From Burkholderia sp. E7m39 (GTDB taxonomy: Bacteria > Pseudomonadota > Gammaproteobacteria > Burkholderiales > Burkholderiaceae), in NCBI GenBank assembly GCA_001319865.1, contig BBSL01000185.1, positions 17,103 to 81,102 on the forward strand: a DNA stretch of 64,000 nt, read 5' to 3'. Positions 18,336 to 26,783 of the stretch are shown piece by piece (within the stretch, counting starts at the first letter, position 1; each line of letters opens with the position of its first letter). The position numbers were made by a program, and so were the translations under genes. The notes beneath the pieces were generated by a model, which did no database searches, had not been told where the DNA came from, and was given only the letters and a program-made list of their open reading frames with translations.

Positions 18336-19376
18336 ATGATCATCGATTGTCACGGACATTACACGACCTCGCCGCGTTCGCACGAAGCATGGCGCGCGCA
18401 GCAGATCGCCGCGCTGAAGGATGGCACGCCTGTGCCGCCGCGCCCCGTCATCAGCGACGACGACATCCGCGAAAGCATCGAAACCGGGCAGCGCCGCATT
18501 CAGCGCGAGCGCGGCACCGATCTCACGATTTTTTCGCCACGTGCGGCAGGCATGGGCCACCACCTCGCGGGCGCCGATGCGAACGCGGTCTGGTCGCGCG
18601 AGTGCAACGACCTCGTGCATCGCGTCTGCTCGCTGTTTCCGCGCCATTTCATCGGTGTTTGCCAGTTGCCGCAGGCGCCGGGTGCGTCGCCTGCCGGCAG
18701 CGTCGCGGAACTGCGCCGCTGCGTGCAGGAGCTGGGCTTCATCGGCTGCAATCTGAATCCGGACCCTTCGGGCGGACACTGGTCCGGTCCGCCGCTCACG
18801 GATCGCTCGTGGTATCCGCTGTACGAAGCGATGGTCGAACTCGATGTGCCCGCAATGATTCACGTGTCGTCGTCGTGCAATCCGAATTTTCACGCGACGG
18901 GCGCGCACTACATCAATGGCGATACGTCGGCGTTCATGCAACTGCTGACAGGCGATCTGTTCGCCGACTTCCCGACGCTGCGTTTCATCATTCCACATGG
19001 CGGCGGCGCCGTCCCTTATCACTGGGGACGCTATCGCGGACTGGCGCAGGACATGAAGCGTCCGCTGCTGCGCGATCATCTGCTGAAGAACGTGTTCTTT
19101 GACACCTGTGTCTATCATCAGCCGGGCACCGAATTGCTCGCGAAAGTCATTCCTGTCGAGAACATTCTGTTTGCTTCGGAAACGATCGGCGCGGTGCAGG
19201 GCATCGATCCTGAAACGGGGCACTACTACGACGACACGCGCCGCTATATCGATGCGATCGAATGGCTCAGCGCCGCGGACCGGCAACGCATCTACGAAGG
19301 CAACGCGCGGGCAGTGTATGCACGCCTGAGTGCGCAACTCGACAAACAACTTGCAATGGAAGGGGCGACGATATGA
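18336..19376 (+). CDS. ligJ: 4-oxalomesaconate hydratase, LigJ-type
   Basis: A 346-residue amidohydrolase-superfamily protein. The N-terminus DCHGHYTTSP holds the metal-binding HxH, and later motifs include a conserved MIHVSSS strand and an IIPHGGGAVPYHWGR segment. The overall pattern matches LigJ, which hydrates 4-oxalomesaconate to 4-carboxy-4-hydroxy-2-oxoadipate in the protocatechuate 4,5-cleavage and gallate pathways. Pseudomonas GalB does the same reaction with an unrelated fold. The stop overlaps the next start (ATGA at 19373-19376), and that gene is the aldolase for the next step, which strengthens the call. Confidence 0.85.
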   Translation: MIIDCHGHYTTSPRSHEAWRAQQIAALKDGTPVPPRPVISDDDIRESIETGQRRIQRERGTDLTIFSPRAAGMGHHLAGADANAVWSRECNDLVHRVCSLFPRHFIGVCQLPQAPGASPAGSVAELRRCVQELGFIGCNLNPDPSGGHWSGPPLTDRSWYPLYEAMVELDVPAMIHVSSSCNPNFHATGAHYINGDTSAFMQLLTGDLFADFPTLRFIIPHGGGAVPYHWGRYRGLAQDMKRPLLRDHLLKNVFFDTCVYHQPGTELLAKVIPVENILFASETIGAVQGIDPETGHYYDDTRRYIDAIEWLSAADRQRIYEGNARAVYARLSAQLDKQLAMEGATI

Positions 19377-20041
19377 ATCCCATCGGCTGGCGCGAATTCG
19401 AATCGGCAGCGCAGGCGAGCCCGGCGACGCTCGCTGCGTTGCGCGAGCTTGCCGTCTCGCTGCTCAGCGACAACATGGCGCGCGCGAGCGGAATCATGGG
19501 CCTGCAGCCGTACCATCAGCCGCGGCCGATGGCGGGCACGGCCGTGACCGTGCGCACGCGAGCTGGCGACAATCTCGCGATCCATCGCGCGTTCGACTTC
19601 TGCCGGCCCGGCGACGTGCTCGTGATCGACGGCGGCGGTGAATTGAGCCAGGCGCTCATGGGCGACATCATGGCGAGCTACGCCGAAAGCCTCGGCGTGC
19701 AGGGGCTCGTGATCGACGGCGCGATCCGCGATGTCGGTGCGATACGGCAGCGCGATTTTCCCGTCTATGCGCGCGGCGTCACGCATCGCGGGCCGTACAA
19801 GAACGGGCCGGGCGAGATCAACGTGCCCGTGACGGTCGGCAGGATGGTGGTGAATCCGGGCGACATCGTGGTCGGCGACGAGGACGGGCTGCTCGCCATC
19901 GCACCGGGGGACGTGGACAGCGTGATTGCCGGCGCGCGCAAGCAGGGCGCGAAAGAAGCGGCGGCGCTGCAGTCGATTGCCGAAGGGCGTTTCGACAGGG
20001 CGTGGGTGAGGGCGCATCTGGACCGGATGATGAACGGGTGA
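19373..20041 (+). CDS. ligK: 4-hydroxy-4-methyl-2-oxoglutarate/4-carboxy-4-hydroxy-2-oxoadipate aldolase (RraA fold)
   Basis: A 222-residue RraA-like aldolase. It has the family core GDVLVIDGGGELSQALMGD followed by GLVIDGAIRDVGAIR, containing the Arg-Asp pair that binds pyruvate and the divalent metal. The enzyme splits 4-carboxy-4-hydroxy-2-oxoadipate to pyruvate and oxaloacetate, directly after the LigJ step. The start follows from the ATGA overlap with ligJ; the frame stays open about 37 codons upstream within ligJ. Confidence 0.85.
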   Translation: MNPIGWREFESAAQASPATLAALRELAVSLLSDNMARASGIMGLQPYHQPRPMAGTAVTVRTRAGDNLAIHRAFDFCRPGDVLVIDGGGELSQALMGDIMASYAESLGVQGLVIDGAIRDVGAIRQRDFPVYARGVTHRGPYKNGPGEINVPVTVGRMVVNPGDIVVGDEDGLLAIAPGDVDSVIAGARKQGAKEAAALQSIAEGRFDRAWVRAHLDRMMNG

Positions 20042-20134
20042 TTGCCGGCGACGGGTGCGGCCCGTCGCGATTGTCGAAACTGCGGTATAAACGACGCTCC
20101 CGCCATCGGCGCAACAAGAAGCAGGCACCACAAT

Positions 20135-20542
20135 ATGACTCGATATCTCGACGCAGCCGCGCTCGTGGAACTGGCGCGACGCGCCGAACAGAAAGCGGCT
20201 GCGCCTTGTTCGTGCACGAAGACGCCGCTCGATGGGTGGCAATCGCAGCCGCTGTCGCTCGATGAAACACAACTCGTCGAAGTGGCGACGCTCACGCGCG
20301 ACGATGATCCCGAGCCGACGTTTGCGGAATACCGGCCGGACAACGTTCAATACTGGTCGCCGGATGCGCCGATCGCGCCGCGCTATTTTCCGTACAACCG
20401 GTGCGGCGTGTGGGAGTGCGCGCAATGCGGGCGCCTTTATTTGCGCTATACGGAAGGTGGCGGTTATTTCGTCGATCGGCGGATAAGGGCTTTGAAGTCG
20501 TGTCTGGTCGAGGACGTGAACGAAGGAAGCGCGCCTGCCTGA
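20135..20542 (+). CDS. Conserved-looking hypothetical protein with Cys motifs
   Basis: A 135-residue soluble protein I do not recognise by name. It has an N-terminal helix with PCSCTK, and a C-terminal part containing CGVWECAQCGRLYLRY, a CxxC pair resembling a small zinc ribbon or knuckle, with a final Cys further on. The ATG at 20135 starts the conserved-looking part (MTRYLDAAALVELARRAEQ). It follows ligK by about 90 bases. No role in the catabolic pathway is evident. Confidence 0.6.
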   Translation: MTRYLDAAALVELARRAEQKAAAPCSCTKTPLDGWQSQPLSLDETQLVEVATLTRDDDPEPTFAEYRPDNVQYWSPDAPIAPRYFPYNRCGVWECAQCGRLYLRYTEGGGYFVDRRIRALKSCLVEDVNEGSAPA

Positions 20543-20690
20543 CTACCCACTGTATAAGCTGCTTCACTCATTTGCCGCTTTAATCATTCGAAGCGCTCGC
20601 ATGCTTTGATTCCTGCCCGCTTAACGCCTACAACAATGAATGTCCGGCGATATTCTTCCCGGCCGGATTCAACGGGCAGAGGGGGCGCAA

Positions 20691-21293
20691 ATGAGCTATC
20701 AACTGACGGGCAGCATCCTCGAAGTGTGCGAATGCAAGATCCTGTGTCCGTGCTGGGTTGGAGAAGATCCCGATAACGGCACGTGCCGCAGCGCGATTGC
20801 TTACCACTACGAGAAAGGGGCGATCGACGGCGTCGATGTGTCGGGCTTGACGGTCGCGTTTGCGGCGTTCATTCCGGGCAATGTGCTGCAAGGCGGCTGG
20901 CGCGTCGCGATGTTCATCGACGAGCACGCGACTGACGCGCAATTCGACGCGCTCGTGAGCGTGCATCGCGGCGAGCGCGGCGGACCGCTCGCGGATATCG
21001 TGAAGCTGATTGGCGAAGTGGTGTCGGTAGAACGCGCTTCGATCGAATACACCGTCGTCGACGGCAAGGGCCGAATGAAGGTCGGCGAAACAATCGAGGC
21101 CGACCTGGAGCCCTATCGCGGTCCGAGCGGCGAGCCGACCCGGCTGGTCGACAGCATCTTCTCGACGATACCGGGCTCGCCTGCCTTCGTCGGCAAGGCG
21201 AACGCGTTCCGGCTGCGGCACGACAAGCTCGGTCTCGATCTCTCCTTGACGGGACATAACGCAATCCAGGGATCGTTCAGCTTCGTGTCGTGA
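20691..21293 (+). CDS. DUF1326 domain protein
   Basis: A 200-residue protein with the DUF1326 features: an N-terminal Cys-rich motif CECKILCPCW (Cys 13, 15, 19 and 21) followed by DPDNGTC, an RSAIAYHYEKGAIDGVDVSGL segment shortened here to its start, and a WRVAMFIDEHA strand. GAGGGGG precedes the ATG. The Cys cluster suggests metal binding; the biochemical function of the family is not established to my knowledge. Its stop overlaps the GTG of a DUF2182 membrane protein, and the two families often occur together, so they probably act as a pair. Confidence 0.85.
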   Translation: MSYQLTGSILEVCECKILCPCWVGEDPDNGTCRSAIAYHYEKGAIDGVDVSGLTVAFAAFIPGNVLQGGWRVAMFIDEHATDAQFDALVSVHRGERGGPLADIVKLIGEVVSVERASIEYTVVDGKGRMKVGETIEADLEPYRGPSGEPTRLVDSIFSTIPGSPAFVGKANAFRLRHDKLGLDLSLTGHNAIQGSFSFVS

Positions 21294-22087
21294 AGATGCG
21301 CGCGCGCTCGCGGCTCTTTGCGCCGCTCTTCGTCGCGTTGACGGCGAGCGCGTGGATCGTGTTATGGATGTGGGACGCAGGGCCGTATGCGCGCTATCTG
21401 CGTCACGCGAGCTGGGACGAACTGCCCGTCGTCGGCGCGATATGCCGCGCGGTGCCCGGCGCGAGCCTCACGCTCGAGGCGTCGCTGCACAGCGTCGCAT
21501 GGCTCCTGATGATCGCGGCGATGATGCTGCCGACCGCGTTTCCGCTCTTCGACACCTTCAGGCGCATGACGATCGCGCGCGACAACCAGCGCGTGCTGAC
21601 GGCATTGCTGATCGTCGGTTATGCAACGGCTTGGGCGCTGTTCGGCCTCGTCGCGCACGGCTTCGACGCCGCGCTCCATCGCCTTGCAGATCGATCGCCG
21701 ACGTTGCTTGCGCACGGCTGGCTGATCGGCGCTGCCATCGTCGCGCTCGCTGGCGTCTATGAGGTCAGCAGCCTCAAACATCGATGTCTCGACAAATGCC
21801 GCTCGCCGCTGATGTTCATCACGGAGCATTGGCGCGGCGGCAGCGCGCGCCGCGAGAGCTTTTGGCTCGGCATGAGCCACGGCGCGTTTTGCATCGGCTG
21901 CTGCTGGGCGCTGATGTTGCTGATGTTCGCAGTCGGCACGGGCAGCGTCGGCTGGATGCTGGCGCTGGGCGCGATCATGGCCGCCGAGAAGAATCTCCGT
22001 TGGGGCAGGTCCATCGGCACGCCGCTCGCCGTCGCGTTGATGGCATGGTCCGCGTGGATCGTCGTGCAGCACGCGGGCATCGTGTGA
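21290..22087 (+). CDS. DUF2182 integral membrane protein
   Basis: A protein of 265 residues if the GTG at 21290 is used, or 263 from the ATG at 21296. It has about six hydrophobic segments, AWLLMIAAMMLPTAFPLFDT near residue 65, a conserved LKHRCLDKCRSPLMFI loop and MSHGAFCIGCCWALML. The His and Cys residues in the last two motifs look like metal ligands inside the membrane. The GTGA overlap with the DUF1326 gene couples translation. Family function is unknown; a metal handling or metal-delivery role is a guess from the Cys/His motifs. Confidence 0.85.
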   Translation: MKMRARSRLFAPLFVALTASAWIVLWMWDAGPYARYLRHASWDELPVVGAICRAVPGASLTLEASLHSVAWLLMIAAMMLPTAFPLFDTFRRMTIARDNQRVLTALLIVGYATAWALFGLVAHGFDAALHRLADRSPTLLAHGWLIGAAIVALAGVYEVSSLKHRCLDKCRSPLMFITEHWRGGSARRESFWLGMSHGAFCIGCCWALMLLMFAVGTGSVGWMLALGAIMAAEKNLRWGRSIGTPLAVALMAWSAWIVVQHAGIV

Positions 22088-22142
22088 AAGACGCTGTGGC
22101 TTCGTCATGTGGGTCGACGCCGCCGCGAATCGTCAGAGGATA

Positions 22143-22179
22143 GCGCCCGTCGCGGCGTGACGCGACCGCAGACGGGCGC
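22143..22179. terminator. Hairpin downstream of the DUF1326-DUF2182 pair
   Basis: GCGCCCGTC (22143-22151) and GACGGGCGC (22171-22179) form a perfect 9-base stem with a 19-base loop, 55 bases after the DUF2182 stop and 80 bases ahead of the transketolase start. No T-run follows, so it may be a weak or Rho-assisted terminator or a leader structure of the transketolase gene. Confidence 0.4.
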
Positions 22180-22258
22180 ACTCGGGCGTGCGCGCGTAGT
22201 ATCGGCGGAATGCATCTTGCGCCGAGATGTCGATTCGAATCCGAAACAAGGAGCCGCG

Positions 22259-24313
22259 ATGACCGACCCAAAGCCTGCCGCCGCCACGCCGCCGAAATCC
22301 GTTCCGGCACCCCGCGATCCTCATCTTCGCGAGATGGCGAACTGTATCCGCTTCCTGACGCTCGATGCCGTGCAGAAGGCAAACAGCGGCCACCCGGGCG
22401 CGCCGCTGGGGCTCGCCGACGTCGCGACCGTTCTGTACAGGGATTTCATGCAGTTCGATGCCGCCGACCCTCACTGGATCGACCGCGACCGCTTCGTGCT
22501 TTCCAACGGGCACGCATCGATGCTGCTCTACAGCCTGCTCTATCTGACGGGTTACGCGGACATGACGCTCGACCAGTTGAAACGCTTTCGTCAGGTAGGC
22601 AGCAAAACGCCCGGGCATCCGGAGTACAGGCACGCCGACGGCATCGAGCTGACGACGGGGCCGCTCGGTCAGGGCATCGCCGAATCGGTGGGCATGGCGC
22701 TCGCCGAGCGCATCATGAATGCGCGGTTCGGCGACGATCTCATCAACCACTACACGTATGTGTTTCTCGGCGACGGCTGCCTGATGGAAGGCGTGAGCCA
22801 GGAAGCCATCTCGCTCGCCGGGCACCTCAAGCTGGGACGCCTGATCGCGTTCTGGGACAACAATTCGATTTCGATCGACGGCGCAACCAGCCTCGCGGTC
22901 TCCGACAACGAGATCGAGCGATTTCACGCGTCGGGCTGGCGTGTGCTGGAAATCGACGGCCACGACACGGATGCGATCCGCGACGCCATCTATAAGGCGC
23001 GCGCGACCGTCGACCGGCCAACGCTGATTGCCTGCAAGACGATCATCGGTTTCGGCATGCCGACCAAGGCGGGCACGCAGAAGGCGCACAGCGACGCACC
23101 GGGCGAGGAAGAAATCGCGGGCGCGCGCCAGATCCTGAACTGGTCTTCGCCGCCCTTCGAGATTCCCGACCAGCTGCTCAACGAATGGCGCGAAATCGGC
23201 GCACGTGGCCGCGCCGCGCGGCTCGCGTGGGCCGATCGCGTGAAGCAGGCGCCGCAGGCGCTGCGCACCGAGTTCGAACGGCGCAACGAAGGCAAGCTCC
23301 CGGAAAACTGGAAGGCAGCCATCGCGGCCGCGCGGCAGGCGTTCGTCGCCGACGGCAAGGAGATCGCGACGCGCAAGGCCAGTGGAGACGTGCTGAACCA
23401 TCTCTTCGATGCCATTCCGGAATTGCTGGGAGGCTCGGCCGATCTCACGCCATCGAACAACACGAAGACGAAGAATCAGGTCGAGATCAAGCCTGGACAA
23501 TACAACGGCTCATATGTGCACTACGGCGTGCGCGAGCACGGCATGGCGGCCGCGATGAACGGCATCGCGTTGCATGGCGGGCTGATTCCTTATGGCGGCA
23601 CGTTCCTGTGCTTCTCGGACTATTGCCGTCCCGCCATCCGGCTCGCCTCGATGATGCAGGTGCGCACGATCTTCGTGATGACACACGATTCGATCGGTCT
23701 GGGCGAAGACGGCCCCACGCATCAACCCGTCGAACATCTCGCCGCGCTGCGTGCCATTCCTCACCTCGCCGTGTACCGGCCGGGCGATCCTATCGAAACG
23801 GCGGAGTGCTGGGAGATGGTGCTCGAACATCCACGCAGGGCCGCGTTATTGGCGCTGTCGCGCCAGCCGATGCCGCTGCTGCGAAAGGACGCCGATGGCG
23901 AAAACAGGTCGGCGCGCGGCGCTTACTTGCTGCTGGACGCAGAGGGCGGCCCGCGTCGGATGACGCTGCTGGCGACGGGTTCGGAGCTTCATCTCGCCGT
24001 GCAGGCACGCGACATCCTGCAGAAAGACGGTGTGCCGACGGCCGTCGTGTCGATGCCTTGCCGGCTGCTTTTCGAAGAGCAGGACGCGGACTACCGGCGC
24101 GCCGTGTTGGGCGAGTCGCCTGCGCGCGTGGCTGTCGAGGCGGCCGTCGAACTCGGCTGGGAACGCTATATCGGACCTGAGGGGCGATTCGTCGGCATGC
24201 ATGGCTTCGGCGAATCGGGAAAGATTGGCGACGTCTACGCCAAATTCGATATCACGGCCAATGCGGTCGTGCGTGCCGCGCGCGAAGTGCTCGGAAATAT
24301 TAAGGGAAGTTGA
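22259..24313 (+). CDS. tkt: Transketolase
   Basis: A 684-residue thiamine-diphosphate enzyme of normal length. Visible motifs are SGHPGAPLGLADVATVL at the N-terminus, the TPP/Mg motif GDGCLMEGVSQEAISLAGHL with the following NN pair (WDNNSISIDG), and the pyrimidine domain segment YGVREHGMAAAMNGIALHGG with its catalytic Glu. AAGGAG at about 22248 sets the start. It transfers two-carbon units in the pentose phosphate pathway or Calvin cycle. It stands alone here, away from other cbb or pentose genes, so it is probably a secondary isozyme. Confidence 0.93.
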   Translation: MTDPKPAAATPPKSVPAPRDPHLREMANCIRFLTLDAVQKANSGHPGAPLGLADVATVLYRDFMQFDAADPHWIDRDRFVLSNGHASMLLYSLLYLTGYADMTLDQLKRFRQVGSKTPGHPEYRHADGIELTTGPLGQGIAESVGMALAERIMNARFGDDLINHYTYVFLGDGCLMEGVSQEAISLAGHLKLGRLIAFWDNNSISIDGATSLAVSDNEIERFHASGWRVLEIDGHDTDAIRDAIYKARATVDRPTLIACKTIIGFGMPTKAGTQKAHSDAPGEEEIAGARQILNWSSPPFEIPDQLLNEWREIGARGRAARLAWADRVKQAPQALRTEFERRNEGKLPENWKAAIAAARQAFVADGKEIATRKASGDVLNHLFDAIPELLGGSADLTPSNNTKTKNQVEIKPGQYNGSYVHYGVREHGMAAAMNGIALHGGLIPYGGTFLCFSDYCRPAIRLASMMQVRTIFVMTHDSIGLGEDGPTHQPVEHLAALRAIPHLAVYRPGDPIETAECWEMVLEHPRRAALLALSRQPMPLLRKDADGENRSARGAYLLLDAEGGPRRMTLLATGSELHLAVQARDILQKDGVPTAVVSMPCRLLFEEQDADYRRAVLGESPARVAVEAAVELGWERYIGPEGRFVGMHGFGESGKIGDVYAKFDITANAVVRAAREVLGNIKGS

Positions 24314-24576
24314 TGGGCGCTTGACCAGCGTTGCGATCCGTCAATAGCGAAGCCAGTTGAGTGGCGCCCGCTCGCCTCGAGCTGGCTCGCGCCCATGACG
24401 GCGATCGGTGCCAGCCGATGCTGCTCTTCGAAGCGGGCATGCGCGATTGCTCGCGGCGTGGGCTTCATCACGTGTCCGCGCAGATGCACGCGTCAACGCG
24501 AAGATCTGTAATGGCAACGATCATCGAAACGGCGCGGATTGCGACGGCCCTCGATGCATTATGGGAGCAAGCGAAT

Positions 24577-24912
24577 CTACGTGGGCGAAAAAACGATCGC
24601 GCTACGATCTTCGAAATGCGTGAAGCTCCGGACAAAGCGGTATTTCTGCCCGTCGACTTCGATCCGGTTAGGGCCGGAATGGGTCATCTTCAGAATGTCG
24701 CCCGCAACGAGCGCCGCTATCGCACCCACGTATTCCCAGTGCCCCTGATCTTCCGTGGCGTCGCCGATGTACACGGCGCACACACCATCGCATCGTTGCA
24801 TGATGATAATGCTGCCGCTGCTATCGAGAGAAAGTTCGAGGTATTGCGCGAGCGTGGAGAGCGCGTCGGTGCTCACCGGCTGCGTTCTCCGTGCGCTTCC
24901 AATGTCGTGCAT
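24577..24912 (-). CDS. Hypothetical protein, 111 residues
   Basis: A small soluble protein I do not recognise. The start is taken at the ATG (24912) of MHDIGSARR, immediately after the stop of the upstream gene (TGACATG), suggesting translational coupling; an in-frame Met further upstream would overlap that gene by about 100 bases. The C-terminal half has strand-rich segments (GSIIIMQRCDGVCAVYIGD, then KMTHSGPNRIEVDGQKYRF) that could form a small beta barrel. Confidence 0.5.
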   Translation of the reverse strand: MHDIGSARRTQPVSTDALSTLAQYLELSLDSSGSIIIMQRCDGVCAVYIGDATEDQGHWEYVGAIAALVAGDILKMTHSGPNRIEVDGQKYRFVRSFTHFEDRSAIVFSPT

Positions 24913-24913
24913 G

Positions 24914-25489
24914 TCATTCCCGCGGATCGCCGGGTAGCCGCTGACGCGCGCCACAGTGCGTTGCGAGCCATTCGGTAGCCCATTCGGCGGCAAACCGGAC
25001 GGCGTCTTCGCGTGCATCGAAGCCGCGCAAGTCGCCGCTCAGATGGACATCGTATTCAAGCCCGTCAGCGCTGCTGCAACTGATTCGCGCGTGGGCAATG
25101 TATTCGCCATCGGCCCGGCGCGGGGTAGGATCGATATGGAAACCTGCAGAATTCGCGTACACGTGTCTCTCCTCACGGCTTGCAACGGAGGTGGCTCTGC
25201 ACCCAGGACAGTGGGTACGCGGCCGGTGCCGGCTTGCGCTTGTGCTTGTGCTCCCTCTCAACCGGGTGGCGCAGCGGGCGATGGCGAGACGCAGTCGTTC
25301 GCGTCTCACCTTGTACTGACGCAGTTGCGCCTCCAGAAACGCGAGCGTGTCGAGACGCGGGATGGCCGACGTACCGGTCGGCTCACTTTCATCGATAGAT
25401 AATCGGCAAGTGTTCAGTTCCAGTTCACGGAGTGCGATTTCTGTCTCCACATGGCTATGCTGCATCATCAGATCGGCGAGTCGAGACAT
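24914..25489 (-). CDS. Hypothetical protein, 191 residues, helical N-terminus
   Basis: Not recognised. Residues 1-85 are helix-forming with likely coiled-coil character (TLAFLEAQLRQYKVRRERLR), followed by a basic, Ser/Thr-rich linker. The C-terminal 80 residues (HVYANSAGFHIDPTPRRADG ... YDVHLSGDLRGFDAREDAV) resemble small strand-helix proteins frequent in Burkholderia genomes. It is transcribed leftward and followed by the 111-residue gene without a gap. A stable product is likely but unproven. Confidence 0.5.
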   Translation of the reverse strand: MSRLADLMMQHSHVETEIALRELELNTCRLSIDESEPTGTSAIPRLDTLAFLEAQLRQYKVRRERLRLAIARCATRLRGSTSTSASRHRPRTHCPGCRATSVASREERHVYANSAGFHIDPTPRRADGEYIAHARISCSSADGLEYDVHLSGDLRGFDAREDAVRFAAEWATEWLATHCGARQRLPGDPRE

Positions 25490-25683
25490 GACACCTCGTT
25501 AGATCAGTCATTCTGAAAGTAGTGGCTCACGAGCCGGCGCATCGCGCAGCGAGCGTGATGTGCATTCGACCGGAAGCGTGCCGCAAGCATCGGCAGATAC
25601 GGTTCGAAACCGCGGCGCACGACTGCTGCTCGCGGATCATGTCGATAACGCGGGCATAGCCCGCTGGGGACGGACGCGCTGTG

Positions 25684-25971
25684 TTATTCGCCGTCCCAGA
25701 TGGTGTCGACCGGCGTGCTTTTGTCGATCAGCAGCTTGCCGTAAGCGGTGCAAGCGCGTCTTGCAGCACCCGCGCTCAGAAACGGCGTTTCGACCTGGAG
25801 CCGAAATACGCGGCTTCTCGCCTCGATGCCCTCGTCGCCGGGTTCCCTGATCCGAACGGCGGCATCGAAGCCTGCGTCGTAATCGTGGGCGAAGCCTGCG
25901 CGTGTGGGCGTGTGCGGGAAAACAAGTGGATGAACTTCCAGCCCCTTGTACAGGTAGATACCGTCTGCCAT
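25684..25971 (-). CDS. Small hypothetical protein of Burkholderia type, 95 residues
   Basis: The start at 25971 is well supported by GAGGT four bases upstream; an in-frame ATG 33 bases earlier lacks a site. The sequence (MADGIYLYKGLEVHPLVFPH, then YDAGFDAAVRIREPG, and RSRVFRLQVETPF) fits a family of short conserved proteins that I associate with Burkholderiales, with no known function. A 16-base hairpin GCCGCGCAAACGCGGC (25987-26002) lies just upstream of the ribosome binding site. Confidence 0.6.
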   Translation of the reverse strand: MADGIYLYKGLEVHPLVFPHTPTRAGFAHDYDAGFDAAVRIREPGDEGIEARSRVFRLQVETPFLSAGAARRACTAYGKLLIDKSTPVDTIWDGE

Positions 25972-26437
25972 GGTTACCTCTGTTTCGCCGCGCAAACGCG
26001 GCACGATGTCAGGAGGCTAATGGCAATGGGTCGTTGTCATTCGACCATATTGGCGCACAAACCTGGAGCCGCCTTTGTGACGGAATCGGGCCGACCGTAC
26101 CAGGCAATCCAAGGCGAGGCGACGATCAGTCAACGAGCCCATACTACGCGCAATGCGAATCCGCGTCGCGAATTTTTCTGCGCGAGAAACGATGTCGTGA
26201 GACGGCGCGTAAGCCTTGCTGATTCACGTGCGTCGTCGGGCGGATTGACCGCATCCGGAGCCGGTCGATGCGATTCGCCGATCAAGCCGCAGCACGATGC
26301 TGCGTGGACAAACGCGCAGTCGTGTTCAGTGATGAGAGAGAATCGGGGCGTGCGCCGAACCGGTCGAATCGCGGGCGATAGGGACGTGAGGGGTCGATGC
26401 GGAGGGTTGCTCAGCACGCCACGATGCGCCGCCCTGA
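25972..26437. other. Gene-poor stretch
   Basis: About 466 bases between two small leftward genes. Open frames occur on both strands, but none has family resemblance or a convincing start. The only structure seen is the 16-base hairpin at 25987-26002, which belongs to the leader of the 95-residue gene. Promoter elements could not be identified with confidence. Confidence 0.4.
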
Positions 26438-26641
26438 TCAAAGGCCCTGCATCGTGCTCGTCGAATGCGCGATCAGATGTACGACGCCAAAAATGCATCC
26501 TCCAATACACAGTGCAAGAAAAACAGCCACGAAGGGGAGTGCGACGATGTTGATGTTCGCGAAGTCGGCTTCGTGCGATGCGCGCTTACGCACGCCGAAA
26601 AATGCTGACAGGACGATACGGACGAGACGAAGGATTTCCAT
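26438..26641 (-). CDS. DUF2970 small membrane protein
   Basis: A 67-residue protein starting MEILRLVRIVLSAFFGVRKR, then a single long hydrophobic helix (NIVALPFVAVFLALCIGGCI) and a short tail. The N-terminal amphipathic part with FFGVRK and the following transmembrane helix match DUF2970 proteins of beta- and gamma-proteobacteria. The frame is open to 26842, but homology begins at 26641. It is probably an inner-membrane protein; function unknown. It lies 142 bases downstream of the UPF0182 gene in the same direction. Confidence 0.7.
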   Translation of the reverse strand: MEILRLVRIVLSAFFGVRKRASHEADFANINIVALPFVAVFLALCIGGCIFGVVHLIAHSTSTMQGL

Positions 26642-26783
26642 GATGCTGCTCCGGTGGTTGATGGACCCATCATCGGCGCATCCACGAATCGGAAACAGCA
26701 GCAGATTCGCGCAAAAACAGGTAAGCAGGGGTGTCAATTCGTCGCACCGGGAAGATCTGGAATCTCCCGGGTCGCTCCTGTAT

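Noticed and set aside
24351..24387. Possible terminator between transketolase and the convergent hypothetical gene (arms AGCCAG/CTGGCT)
   Set aside because: Only six paired bases with a 25-base loop and no T-run; too weak to call.
26130..26553. Short open frames on both strands in the gene-poor segment near 26 kb, one preceded by AGGAGG at about 26010
   Set aside because: No recognisable protein features; the plus-strand ribosome-site-like string lies in the leader of a well-supported minus-strand gene.
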